Source: an uncultured bacterium (GTDB lineage Bacteria; Cyanobacteriota; Vampirovibrionia; Gastranaerophilales; Gastranaerophilaceae). From it: a DNA stretch of 64,000 nucleotides. The DNA is taken from NCBI GenBank assembly GCA_900553895.1, contig USFB01000007.1, positions 1 to 64,000 on the forward strand, written 5' to 3'. The position numbers and the translations under genes are program-made. Below the pieces are notes generated by a model. That model did not search any database and was not told the origin of the DNA. It saw nothing but the letters and a program-made list of their open reading frames with translations. Positions 42,984 through 51,963 of this stretch are shown here, one piece after another (the stretch's first letter is position 1; each line of letters starts with the position of its first letter).

Positions 42984-44332
42984 TGGTAAGAGGAACAACA
43001 GGCGGAATGAGAATGCCTACAACGGCAGATTTGATGTCTATGTGGAATGCTTCAGGCTTGAAAGAGAAGCTTATCTTCACTTTCGGAATGCTTGTTCTGT
43101 TCCGCTTTGGTATCCATTTGCCGGTATATGGTATTAATAACGAAATTTTCGCAAACATCGCGTCAGGCAACAACATCTTAGGTTTCTTGGATTTGTTTAC
43201 CGGTGGTGCATTGGGTAAAGTTTCAATATTTGCACTAGGTATCGGACCATATATTACTTCATCAATCATTATGCAGTTAATGGCTGTAATTATTCCTGCG
43301 TTGGAAAAATTACAGAAGGAAGACGGCGAAGCAGGCAGAAGAAAACTTTCTCAATACACAAGATTATTTACTGTTGTATTGGCAGTTTTCCAAGCCGTAA
43401 TCTTTATGGGTTACATGGCTCATCTTCCGGGCGCAATTACAGCAGGTGTAAGTCATATTATGTTTTACATCTCTGCAGTTGTATCATTAACAGCAGGCTC
43501 TGTTCTTGTAATGTGGATGTCTGAATTAATCACAGAAAAAGGTATTGGTAACGGTGGTTCTTTAATTATCTTTGTTGGTATCTTGTCAGGTATTCCGCTT
43601 TACTCATCAAGAACAGCGCAAATGGTTTCTAATGATTCAGCTCTTATGTGGGGCTTGATTCTATTGCTTGCAATCTTCTTTGTTACAATGATTTTCATTG
43701 TAGTAATGCAAGAAGCAATTCGTAAGGTTATTATTGTTAATCCAAAAAGACAGGTTGGTAACAAGGTTTATGGCGGAGTAAATACATTTATTCCATTCAA
43801 ACTTAACCCCGGTGGAGTTATGCCAATCATCTTTGCAGTGGCAATCTTATTGTTCCCATCAACTATTTTGAGTTTGGTTGGACAAGCTAATTTGCCTGCA
43901 GGTTGGGTTCAAGATGTAGTTCTTATGTTGAATAAAATCTTCAATCCAAGTGGTTTAACATATTATGCAATTTATTTTGCAATGATTGTTGTGTTGACAT
44001 TCTTCTATGCATCAATTATGCCAAATATGCAACCAAAAGAAATTGCTGATAACCTTAAAAAATACGGTTCATCAATTCCGGGTGTTAAACCGGGAAGACC
44101 AACAGCTGAAGCGTTGGATAAAATCTTAACAAAAACTACTTTCATAGGTGCAATGGGCTTAGGTATAATTGCTCTAGTACCTGCGTTTGCAAGTTATATA
44201 ACTAAGATTACAACTCTTCAAGGTATCGGTGCCACTTCATTAATCATCATGGTTGGTGTTGCACTTGATTTGATTAACCAAGTTAGAACTCACTTGCTTG
44301 CAAGAAACTACGAAACATTCTTGAAGGATTAG
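42983..44332 (+). CDS. secY: Protein translocase channel subunit SecY
   Basis: 449 residues with ten membrane helices, the channel through which SecA pushes preproteins. Hallmarks: FRFGIHLPVYGIN in helix 1, the plug region FLDLFTGGALGKVSIFALGI, IGPYITSSIIMQLM, the cytosolic loop EDGEAGRRKLSQYTRLFTV, LITEKGIGNGGSLIIF, and the tip VNPKRQVGNKVYGGVNTFIP with the conserved Arg, plus NLKKYGSSIPGVKPGRPTAE before helix 9. It is the last gene of the operon; the usual adk, map and infA do not follow. A terminator lies 20 bases downstream. Confidence 0.98.
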   Translation: MVRGTTGGMRMPTTADLMSMWNASGLKEKLIFTFGMLVLFRFGIHLPVYGINNEIFANIASGNNILGFLDLFTGGALGKVSIFALGIGPYITSSIIMQLMAVIIPALEKLQKEDGEAGRRKLSQYTRLFTVVLAVFQAVIFMGYMAHLPGAITAGVSHIMFYISAVVSLTAGSVLVMWMSELITEKGIGNGGSLIIFVGILSGIPLYSSRTAQMVSNDSALMWGLILLLAIFFVTMIFIVVMQEAIRKVIIVNPKRQVGNKVYGGVNTFIPFKLNPGGVMPIIFAVAILLFPSTILSLVGQANLPAGWVQDVVLMLNKIFNPSGLTYYAIYFAMIVVLTFFYASIMPNMQPKEIADNLKKYGSSIPGVKPGRPTAEALDKILTKTTFIGAMGLGIIALVPAFASYITKITTLQGIGATSLIIMVGVALDLINQVRTHLLARNYETFLKD

Positions 44333-44349
44333 TAGGATAAATAATTCAG

Positions 44350-44383
44350 AAAAAAGGAGCGACGAAGCGTCGCTCTTTTTTTT
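44350..44383 (+). terminator. Rho-independent terminator after secY
   Basis: AAAAAAGGAGCGACG and CGTCGCTCTTTTTTTT enclose an AAG loop. Confidence 0.93.
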
Positions 44384-44399
44384 ATTATTTTAGCTTTTT

Positions 44400-44423
44400 T
44401 GTTGGGCTGAAAGCCCAATCTAC
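44400..44423. repeat. Short hairpin repeat, family D (TTGGGCT type)
   Basis: TGTTGGGCTGAAAGCCCAAT followed by CTAC; same unit as 29850-29873 and in the same orientation. Confidence 0.75.
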
Positions 44424-44542
44424 ATTTGCTCAATTTATTTTTCTACTTTTCCTAATACAAATGTAACAATTTCTTAACAAACCCTAAAGTTTTTCGTAAA
44501 AATGCCGATAACATGTATGTAAGATTTAGGAAAAGGCGGACG

Positions 44543-47500
44543 ATGTCAGGTTTATCAATTCATGAAAAACGACAATTAGCGGAACAGCTTGCTCGTGAAC
44601 AGTTGAGCAAGTCCGGTCAATATCGTTTTGGAATTCCTCAAAGTGTGTTGAATGCCAAAGCGAATGAATTCATGCGCCTTTCAGATAAAGAAATCCAGCA
44701 AAAATTCAATGAATATTTTCAATCAACAGGTTTAAACGCAAAGCCAAAAGACTTGTGGGATTCAATGGGTTTGAATCTCGAACAAAAGAAAAAAGCCGAA
44801 GCGCACATGAAAGGGCTTCAAAAACAAATTAACAAAAAATATATGCGTCCAGCAACTTCTAACAAAAAGAAAACTGGCGCAAAACAAGCCAAAAATATTT
44901 TACCAAACGACGTAAAAAAAGAAATTCGTCAATTTATGGTTGCTCTTTTAAAGCAAGCCTTCAATCAAAAATCAGAAGAGTTTAGAAACTACTTGTTGAA
45001 CAATAAAAGCGGTTTTGCAGAAGGCGCAATGGAATTGCACGACCTAGGTTCAGCATTTGCTGATAAATTAACTGAAATTGGCATTGTTGTTGATAGAGGC
45101 GACACAAGAGCCGAAATTAGAGAAAAACTTATCAAAAAACAAGCTGAAATCGACGTATTAGAGAGCTACATTGGTGATGAAAAATCATTTAATGAACTTT
45201 TCAAAAAATACTTCAACGAAAATTTTGATTATCAATCAACTTTTGACTACATTTGCGCAAGTTCTGAATTTACAACACAAGATAGCTCTAAGAAAATTGA
45301 AAAGTTTAACAAGAAATTTAGCGATTTAACAAAAACAAACTTGAAATCTGCAGACGATTATATGGGTAACGCTAGTGGTGCGGGCGGTTTGATGGACTTA
45401 GCCTTTAACGTTGCTTTGATGTACGTTTCTGGTGGCTCTAGCGCAATTGGCAAATACGCACAAATGACTGCAAAAGGTGGTACTGAACTTGCAGAAAACG
45501 CTATCACAAAGGTTGCAGGGAAAAAACTCGCTCAATCAAGCGCAGGACAAGCAATGTCACAGGGCGTTGGAATTGTAGCAGCGCAAACAACAAGTGCAGG
45601 TTTGAACGCAGTAGCTTTTCAAGGCACAAAAACTGCAGAACTTGCAGGTGAAACTCTTGCAACTGGGGAAATCGACACAGAAAAAGCTAAAAACATTGTA
45701 GCAAGCGCAGAAGGCTTGTTTAAATTCGGCTATGTTGGTGGCGCAATTTCAGGTCCTTTGGGTATGCAAGTTAAAGGTTTGACTACAAAACTTTTGAACA
45801 GCAAACCGATTATCAATCAGATTTTGACAAAAGGTATCACCAGCAGACCGGCTCCGCTAACTAGTGTTTTGAAAGATATTTCAGAACACTCTGAAGCAAT
45901 TGGCGAAGTTTTGAAATTTGGTACAGAATTTGGCATAAACGCCGGTTATATGGCTTATGATGAAGGCGTAAGCTACACCGATGCAATAAAAAATTTGGCA
46001 CAAATGGACGGCGTTTCTAAAATGGTTTTGGCAATGTTGGGCGCAAAGAATATGGCATTTTTGACACCAGAAAAAGTTCAACAAGTTAAAACAGATTTGG
46101 CTGGCTACAAGGTTAGTATTACTGCTTATAAAGGACAAAAAGCTTATTCTGTAGTAGACGCACAAGGCAAAGAAACAAAACTTGCAAGCCCAGAAGAATT
46201 GTTCATGTTTATTTTGGACAAAGAGGCTCAAAGCGTTGGCATAAAGGCTGAGGTAAAGAAAGGCAAAACTTTAGAAGGTGGTATCTCTGATAATGAACTC
46301 ACTGAAGTTGCACCGTTTGCACAAAGATTAACAAAAGCTCCAACGGTAGAAGAGTTGACAAACCCAGAATATAAGAGCGTTAAATTAGAAAATGGCGAAA
46401 TTAATACACAAGGCGAGTTTGTTTCTGATGGAAATTATACCGTTGCAGAAGCTCCTTTTGGCAAAAAAGAAACTTTTAAAACTTATACAGATGGCGATAA
46501 AAAACTTGCAACTACCGTTGAAGAATTGGCTCTTCAATACGCTCACTATTGCGGTAGAGAAAAAGCAGTGAAATCTGATATAAACGCTGTTGAAGCTTTG
46601 TTAAGAGGAAAAGATGTTACTCCGCAAGATATTTCAGAGATTATTTTTGATTTCAATCATGCAACGGAAGGTCGAGAAAACTATAATGACGGAATTTTAA
46701 GCTGGAAAGGTTTAAAGACTGTTAAAGATTTAAAAACTTTTAAAACTAATATCCGAGAATTTGATAAATTCATGACTGAAATGAAAGCAAGCAATGTTGA
46801 TAGCGAGGTTTTGTACTCTCTTAGAAATCTAAGAATGGACTTTATGTCTGAAAGTTTGAGCCAATTAAAACCAGAAGAGTTTAAGAAAAATCTTGAAACC
46901 TTCAAGAATTTAGATTCAGAAATTCAAAAAGGTAGTACTTATAGAGAATCAACTTGGCTGTTAAATCAACATAGCCCAGAAGAGTTGGCAAATCTTGAAG
47001 TAGCAAATGAGTTCAACAAGTGGATTGCAACAAAAAGAGCCGAAGGCAAAGAAAATTTGCCATATTTTGCCTCTGATGCTTTTAGTTTTGCAAGGCTTCC
47101 ACAAGAAAAAGTTGCTCAAGCAAAACAAAATGTTGAGCTTGTAAAAGAAATGGTTGAAAGCGGTGAAAGAAACTTGCACTTAATGTGTGAACTTTTAACT
47201 GATAGCTATGATACAAGTTTGTATACAGATTTGCATGCCAAATTAAAATCAGATTTGGGCGACAAATACGACATAAAAGATTTTGATAAGATTTTCCTAT
47301 CTGCATACAACGACAGAGGGAATTACAACTTTGATTTCGGTATTCAATTTGCCAAAAATTATCCAAATGGTTTTAAACACTTTGGAGCATATCAAATCAA
47401 CAAAATGGCTGAAAAATTCGCGAAACTTGATAAATCTGCTCAAGAAGATATGATCGCAAAATTGACTATCTTAGGAAAGTTTCCTAAGTTTTGCGAAATT

Positions 47501-50500
47501 GAGGGTAAATTGCAGGAATTGTCATTTGACAGATTTATGTCAAATGAAATTCCTGATGCTAAAAATATTGCAGATTATATAAATAAATCAACAGTAGATT
47601 CTTTTAAAAACTTTGATTTTGAACGTTATTCATTAACGGATATTCAAGGTTTCGTAAAAGCAAGACAAGTTGGCGATAGTTTTGATAGCAAATATACAGA
47701 TACCTTATTATCTATGAAACTCCAAAGAAGTGATAGCGAAAAAGCTGAAATCCTTGAGTTGGCAAAAATTGATAAAGAATTTGTAAATGAACTTTTGGCT
47801 TCAAAAACAGGCCACAAAGATTATAAACCTGTATATTTCAGAGATAAAGCCATTATGGACAAACTTGATGGCAAAACTACTGAGACTAAATCTGACTTAA
47901 AAACCGATTATGATAGAGTTTACAACGAATATACAGTAAATGATATGCAACTTTTAGTAGAAGCTAAAAATATTGATGAAGACATGACTAGAGAATTGAT
48001 GTATTCCGTATCTGATGACGGATACGGACGCATACGTCGTTTTACTCCGAAACAAATTAGTCAAATTGTTAAATACGCTCAAGCTGATAAAGCGTTTGCA
48101 CGAGAAATTATTAATGAAACCATTACAAATCATTATAGATTTGATTCTGAAACGGTAACTGCTATTTTAGAAAATATTTCAACCTGCAAAGATTTCATGA
48201 AAGAAATTATTAATGCTAAAAATAGCGATAAATCATCTTATCACTATGGAGAATATGAATATACCAGTTTTCAAATTAGCAATTTAGCTAAAGCTGCAAA
48301 AATTGATGCAAAATATACTAGAGAGTTATTAAATACTTATGTGGAAGATTTAACGAACGAAATTTATAAGAGATTTAGTACCGATGATATATTAAATATT
48401 ATAATAGCAGGGCAAAACAATAAAGAACTAATGAAAAAATTGGTAGACAGTTCTAAAAAAAGCCTTTTTGGTAAAACTCAAGATGCTGTATACAATGCTA
48501 ATAACATTGTTCAAATCTTAAATTTTGAAAAAAGCGTTGAAGATAAAGCTTTTGTAAAAGATATTTTTGCAGATAAAGAATTTACGCAAAACGGCTTGGT
48601 AAGAGTTGCCGAAACATTGAATTGCAGAAGAGATTCTGAATTTAATACATTATTTAAAGAACTATTCTATGATAAAGAAATGCCGAATAAATGTATTCCA
48701 GGTATTATCGACGCTGTAAATAAAGAGAATATTTCTTTATTAAACAAACTGAAATCTAATCCGGATTTTCCTAAAAATGGAATTGCAAGTGTATTGCAAG
48801 TTACAAATAAAGAAAATATTGAATTAGCGGAACAATTATGTATGGATAAAGAATTTCCTATAAATTATATTAATGAAACTGTATTTGCGGTTAATGCTCG
48901 AAATAAAGAATGTGCATTAGAATTGTGTTCAAATAAAGAAATACCACCTGAACATCTTTCTAAAATTTTAACATACACAAATCAATCAAACAGTGAGGCT
49001 GTTATAGATTTTTGTAAAACATACAATAATTATGGATTCAGTGCTGATAGAATTATAGATTTTGTACCTCACTTAAAAGATATTAATTTTGAAAATATGC
49101 AGACTTTGCGTACTAAAATTAGTGAAAACGCTTACCAAAAGATGTCTGCAAGTGACTTTGTTATACTTACTAATAATATGGCATTGGTTGGTAAAACTTC
49201 CGTTGAAAGTTTATTGAAATCAGAAAAATATAATTTAATCAATATATTATTAGCTAACAAATCAAGAATTTGTGAAGACAAGTTGCTTAATATTAAAGAA
49301 GCTAGTCCGATATTTCCGACAGGTGAAGCAGAATATGCTGAAAGAATGAAAGAGCTTTCTGATAGCTTAAATATTTCATTTGACAAATTAACACTTGAAA
49401 AACAAGCAAAATTTGATAGCAGTATTGGTTCTTTAAGCAATGGTGTTAAAGAAATGAATTTGGCTGATTTATCAGAAATTAACCTTAAATACTCTCAGAA
49501 GGAATTTGTAAATGATATTAACGAGTTATTAAAAGATTTGCCGGCAGAAGAACAAATCAAACTCCAAAATAAATTTGGTTTTAGAATTATTGATAACAAA
49601 TTGACGGGTTATCCAAAAACCGTTAAAGATATTAATGCTGCTGATTTAGGAAACAAAGAATTATTAAACAAAATCAACGGAGAAGTTGATAGATTCTTAA
49701 ACAATAATGCGTTAACCGTAAAAGATAACCCTCAATTGAATTCTTTATTGAATGACTTGTTCAATAATTGTCCTGAAATTTTGAACCAAATCGATGGAAC
49801 AGTAGAATTTGCAAAAACTGTTAAAAGATTACAAACAATTGTAAATCGTGAAGAGTTCGAAACATTATCTGATTCTGACAAAAAAATCATAGAATTGGCA
49901 ATTTTGGTTGAAAACACTGATAAATCTATTAATACATCAAAAGATGCAGCTTTTGATGCGTTCTTTATCGGGCAAAAATACGGATTATCTGATAACGAAT
50001 CTAAAAAACTTTATTACATAGTTGAAGCAGGTTCCAGTGTTGAAACCTTTATGCAAACTACAAAAGATACAACTGTAAGAAAATATCGTACAAGTCAGAT
50101 AACAGGGCAAGACAGACAAGATAAATTTGATATGATGGCATTAAATTTGAAAGAAGATAATCGCTTAAAAATGACTCAAATGCTTTATTCTTCAAAATAT
50201 CCGAAAGGTTTTACAAGAAACTTTGATAAAGCATTAGAAAATCGTATTAATGAAATCAAGTCACAAGATTTTATTCTTCCTCAAACTCCGAGTGAAACTT
50301 ATCAAGAATATGCTACCCCAACTGAAATAAAAAGAGGTGATAATAAATATAACGTTAATACAGTTAAAGCTAAAGATATTCCAAATCTGTATGCATTCGT
50401 TCATACGCCGGAAGCTGGTTATGCAACGGGTGGAACTCGTGCTGCAAACTTTGCTAACTTTGAAGCTTTTGCAACTTTAAATGATGATAAAGTTATTTGT

Positions 50501-51349
50501 ACAAGCTACGTTTCTACTGATAAAGCTGGACTTGTTCATGAATTTGGTAAAGGTTTTATTTTTGAAATTCAAAATGATAAACAATACGTAGCTTACGGAC
50601 GAGATATTTATTCTTTAGGTAAAAATATTCCAGATATAGTTGTTGAATATTATAGAGATAAAGGCTTTAAAGCTAATCAAAATAAAGGTGAAAAATACGA
50701 CCACAGAACTTTGATGTCTAATATAATGAAACGTATGCTTTTTGGAAAAGATTATTATCAAATGAGCAAGGATGTTATCACTGTAATTGATGGCATTAAA
50801 ACGAGATATAATTCTAAATTACAAGAATTAAAAAAACAAAGACAAAGTATAATTAAAAATATATTTGGTACTGATAATATTACTAATGAACAATATAGAG
50901 AATTGAAATCCAATACTGCATTTGTAAATATTGAAAAACAAATGAAAGATTTAAGAAATCAAGAAGTTGCAGAAATTGAAAATATTCCGGAATACAAAGA
51001 ATTAAAAGATATGGATAATAAATACATAGCAAGACTCGATAATGTTAAGGCTAAATTGGGTGATAAACCAATGACATTGGATAATATCAGAATAATTGAC
51101 GCGGAATTAGCAAATGCTTATAAAACATTCTTAGACAGAGATGGCGCAAACAAATCAGAAAAGCTAGTTGACAGTGCAAGTTTGTTAAGAAGTTCTTGGC
51201 ATAATGAAGCTCTTGTTTCTAATCCGAAAATTACAGGTATTTTTACCGATAATATCGAAAAACTTCCAGAAGAATATCTTGTAAAAGCGCAAGAAGAAAA
51301 TTTACCAATAGTAATATTTGATGAAAAAGAAGTAAAAAGTATTTTCTAG
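44543..51349 (+). CDS. Giant protein of unknown function with helical solenoid and possible effector-like C-terminal domain
   Basis: About 2268 residues; I do not recognise it as a named family. Residues 1-270 are charged and helical. Residues 280-440 are Ala/Gly-rich and partly hydrophobic (LMDLAFNVALMYVSGGSSA, GFVYVGGAISGPLG-type segments), like the hydrophobic regions of large toxins. At about 1029-1493 lie around 12 alpha-helical repeats of two types (see findings). About 1930-2035 is a compact alpha/beta domain (LYAFVHTPEAGY, FANFEAFATLNDDKVICTSY, FGKGFIFEIQND, VAYGRDIYSLGKNI), followed by a coiled-coil end. No signal peptide or secretion tag is seen. I start at 44543 (AAAAGGCGG upstream); an ATG ten codons earlier lacks a ribosome site. 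The gene stands alone after a terminator, in its own transcript. Host interaction or predation is only a guess. Confidence 0.8.
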   Translation: MSGLSIHEKRQLAEQLAREQLSKSGQYRFGIPQSVLNAKANEFMRLSDKEIQQKFNEYFQSTGLNAKPKDLWDSMGLNLEQKKKAEAHMKGLQKQINKKYMRPATSNKKKTGAKQAKNILPNDVKKEIRQFMVALLKQAFNQKSEEFRNYLLNNKSGFAEGAMELHDLGSAFADKLTEIGIVVDRGDTRAEIREKLIKKQAEIDVLESYIGDEKSFNELFKKYFNENFDYQSTFDYICASSEFTTQDSSKKIEKFNKKFSDLTKTNLKSADDYMGNASGAGGLMDLAFNVALMYVSGGSSAIGKYAQMTAKGGTELAENAITKVAGKKLAQSSAGQAMSQGVGIVAAQTTSAGLNAVAFQGTKTAELAGETLATGEIDTEKAKNIVASAEGLFKFGYVGGAISGPLGMQVKGLTTKLLNSKPIINQILTKGITSRPAPLTSVLKDISEHSEAIGEVLKFGTEFGINAGYMAYDEGVSYTDAIKNLAQMDGVSKMVLAMLGAKNMAFLTPEKVQQVKTDLAGYKVSITAYKGQKAYSVVDAQGKETKLASPEELFMFILDKEAQSVGIKAEVKKGKTLEGGISDNELTEVAPFAQRLTKAPTVEELTNPEYKSVKLENGEINTQGEFVSDGNYTVAEAPFGKKETFKTYTDGDKKLATTVEELALQYAHYCGREKAVKSDINAVEALLRGKDVTPQDISEIIFDFNHATEGRENYNDGILSWKGLKTVKDLKTFKTNIREFDKFMTEMKASNVDSEVLYSLRNLRMDFMSESLSQLKPEEFKKNLETFKNLDSEIQKGSTYRESTWLLNQHSPEELANLEVANEFNKWIATKRAEGKENLPYFASDAFSFARLPQEKVAQAKQNVELVKEMVESGERNLHLMCELLTDSYDTSLYTDLHAKLKSDLGDKYDIKDFDKIFLSAYNDRGNYNFDFGIQFAKNYPNGFKHFGAYQINKMAEKFAKLDKSAQEDMIAKLTILGKFPKFCEIEGKLQELSFDRFMSNEIPDAKNIADYINKSTVDSFKNFDFERYSLTDIQGFVKARQVGDSFDSKYTDTLLSMKLQRSDSEKAEILELAKIDKEFVNELLASKTGHKDYKPVYFRDKAIMDKLDGKTTETKSDLKTDYDRVYNEYTVNDMQLLVEAKNIDEDMTRELMYSVSDDGYGRIRRFTPKQISQIVKYAQADKAFAREIINETITNHYRFDSETVTAILENISTCKDFMKEIINAKNSDKSSYHYGEYEYTSFQISNLAKAAKIDAKYTRELLNTYVEDLTNEIYKRFSTDDILNIIIAGQNNKELMKKLVDSSKKSLFGKTQDAVYNANNIVQILNFEKSVEDKAFVKDIFADKEFTQNGLVRVAETLNCRRDSEFNTLFKELFYDKEMPNKCIPGIIDAVNKENISLLNKLKSNPDFPKNGIASVLQVTNKENIELAEQLCMDKEFPINYINETVFAVNARNKECALELCSNKEIPPEHLSKILTYTNQSNSEAVIDFCKTYNNYGFSADRIIDFVPHLKDINFENMQTLRTKISENAYQKMSASDFVILTNNMALVGKTSVESLLKSEKYNLINILLANKSRICEDKLLNIKEASPIFPTGEAEYAERMKELSDSLNISFDKLTLEKQAKFDSSIGSLSNGVKEMNLADLSEINLKYSQKEFVNDINELLKDLPAEEQIKLQNKFGFRIIDNKLTGYPKTVKDINAADLGNKELLNKINGEVDRFLNNNALTVKDNPQLNSLLNDLFNNCPEILNQIDGTVEFAKTVKRLQTIVNREEFETLSDSDKKIIELAILVENTDKSINTSKDAAFDAFFIGQKYGLSDNESKKLYYIVEAGSSVETFMQTTKDTTVRKYRTSQITGQDRQDKFDMMALNLKEDNRLKMTQMLYSSKYPKGFTRNFDKALENRINEIKSQDFILPQTPSETYQEYATPTEIKRGDNKYNVNTVKAKDIPNLYAFVHTPEAGYATGGTRAANFANFEAFATLNDDKVICTSYVSTDKAGLVHEFGKGFIFEIQNDKQYVAYGRDIYSLGKNIPDIVVEYYRDKGFKANQNKGEKYDHRTLMSNIMKRMLFGKDYYQMSKDVITVIDGIKTRYNSKLQELKKQRQSIIKNIFGTDNITNEQYRELKSNTAFVNIEKQMKDLRNQEVAEIENIPEYKELKDMDNKYIARLDNVKAKLGDKPMTLDNIRIIDAELANAYKTFLDRDGANKSEKLVDSASLLRSSWHNEALVSNPKITGIFTDNIEKLPEEYLVKAQEENLPIVIFDEKEVKSIF

Positions 51350-51879
51350 TTTGAATTCATCATTTTGTAAAAACCTTCCAATACAAGCAACTTTTGCTTC
51401 ACTTCCACTCCGCCGGCATAGCCTATGAGTGAACCGTTTTGCGCAATTACACGATGGCAGGGAATTATTATTGAAATCGGATTATGTCCGACTGCTCCAC
51501 CGATTGCTTGTGCGGACATCTTTGTCAAACCTCTTTGTCTTGCAATTTCTTTTGCAATTTTGCCATACGTCGTAACTTTTCCATATGGAATTTTGCCAAG
51601 CTCTGCCCACACAGCTTGGCGAAATTTGTTACCGATAGGTGCAAGCGGTAGTGACTTGATATTTGGCTTTTTACCTTCAAAATAATTATCGAGCCAAATT
51701 TTTGTATCACGAAAAATCTTAAGGCTATCTTCTTCTATAAGAATATCTGCCCCGCTACAAAAATATTTTTGCCCGACAAGCCAAACTCCTATAAGGTTTT
51801 CGAACTTATCGCATGCCAAAACGTATGTACCAACTGGTGATTGATAGGTTGTTTTGTAAAATGTATTCATAAAATTCAT
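51346..51879 (-). CDS. ogt: Methylated-DNA-protein-cysteine S-methyltransferase (O6-alkylguanine repair)
   Basis: 177 residues. The enzyme transfers an alkyl group from O6-alkylguanine in DNA to its own Cys in a suicide reaction. The active site IIIPCHRVIA has Cys at 141; the helix-turn-helix part is FRQAVWAELGKIPYGKVTTY with the DNA-flipping Arg in the recognition helix (ARQRGLTKMSAQAIGGAVG), and GHNPISI precedes the site. The N-terminal domain (TTYQSPVGTYVLACDKFENL) is the usual beta-rich part. Its 3' end overlaps the giant gene's end by 4 bases, tail to tail. Confidence 0.95.
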   Translation of the reverse strand: MNFMNTFYKTTYQSPVGTYVLACDKFENLIGVWLVGQKYFCSGADILIEEDSLKIFRDTKIWLDNYFEGKKPNIKSLPLAPIGNKFRQAVWAELGKIPYGKVTTYGKIAKEIARQRGLTKMSAQAIGGAVGHNPISIIIPCHRVIAQNGSLIGYAGGVEVKQKLLVLEGFYKMMNSN

Positions 51880-51963
51880 TTACATATTATAACAAAAATA
51901 GCCAACCGGTTAATTGTCAAGATGAGTTTCTGATAGTAAAATTTTCTTGTTAGGTTCGATTTT

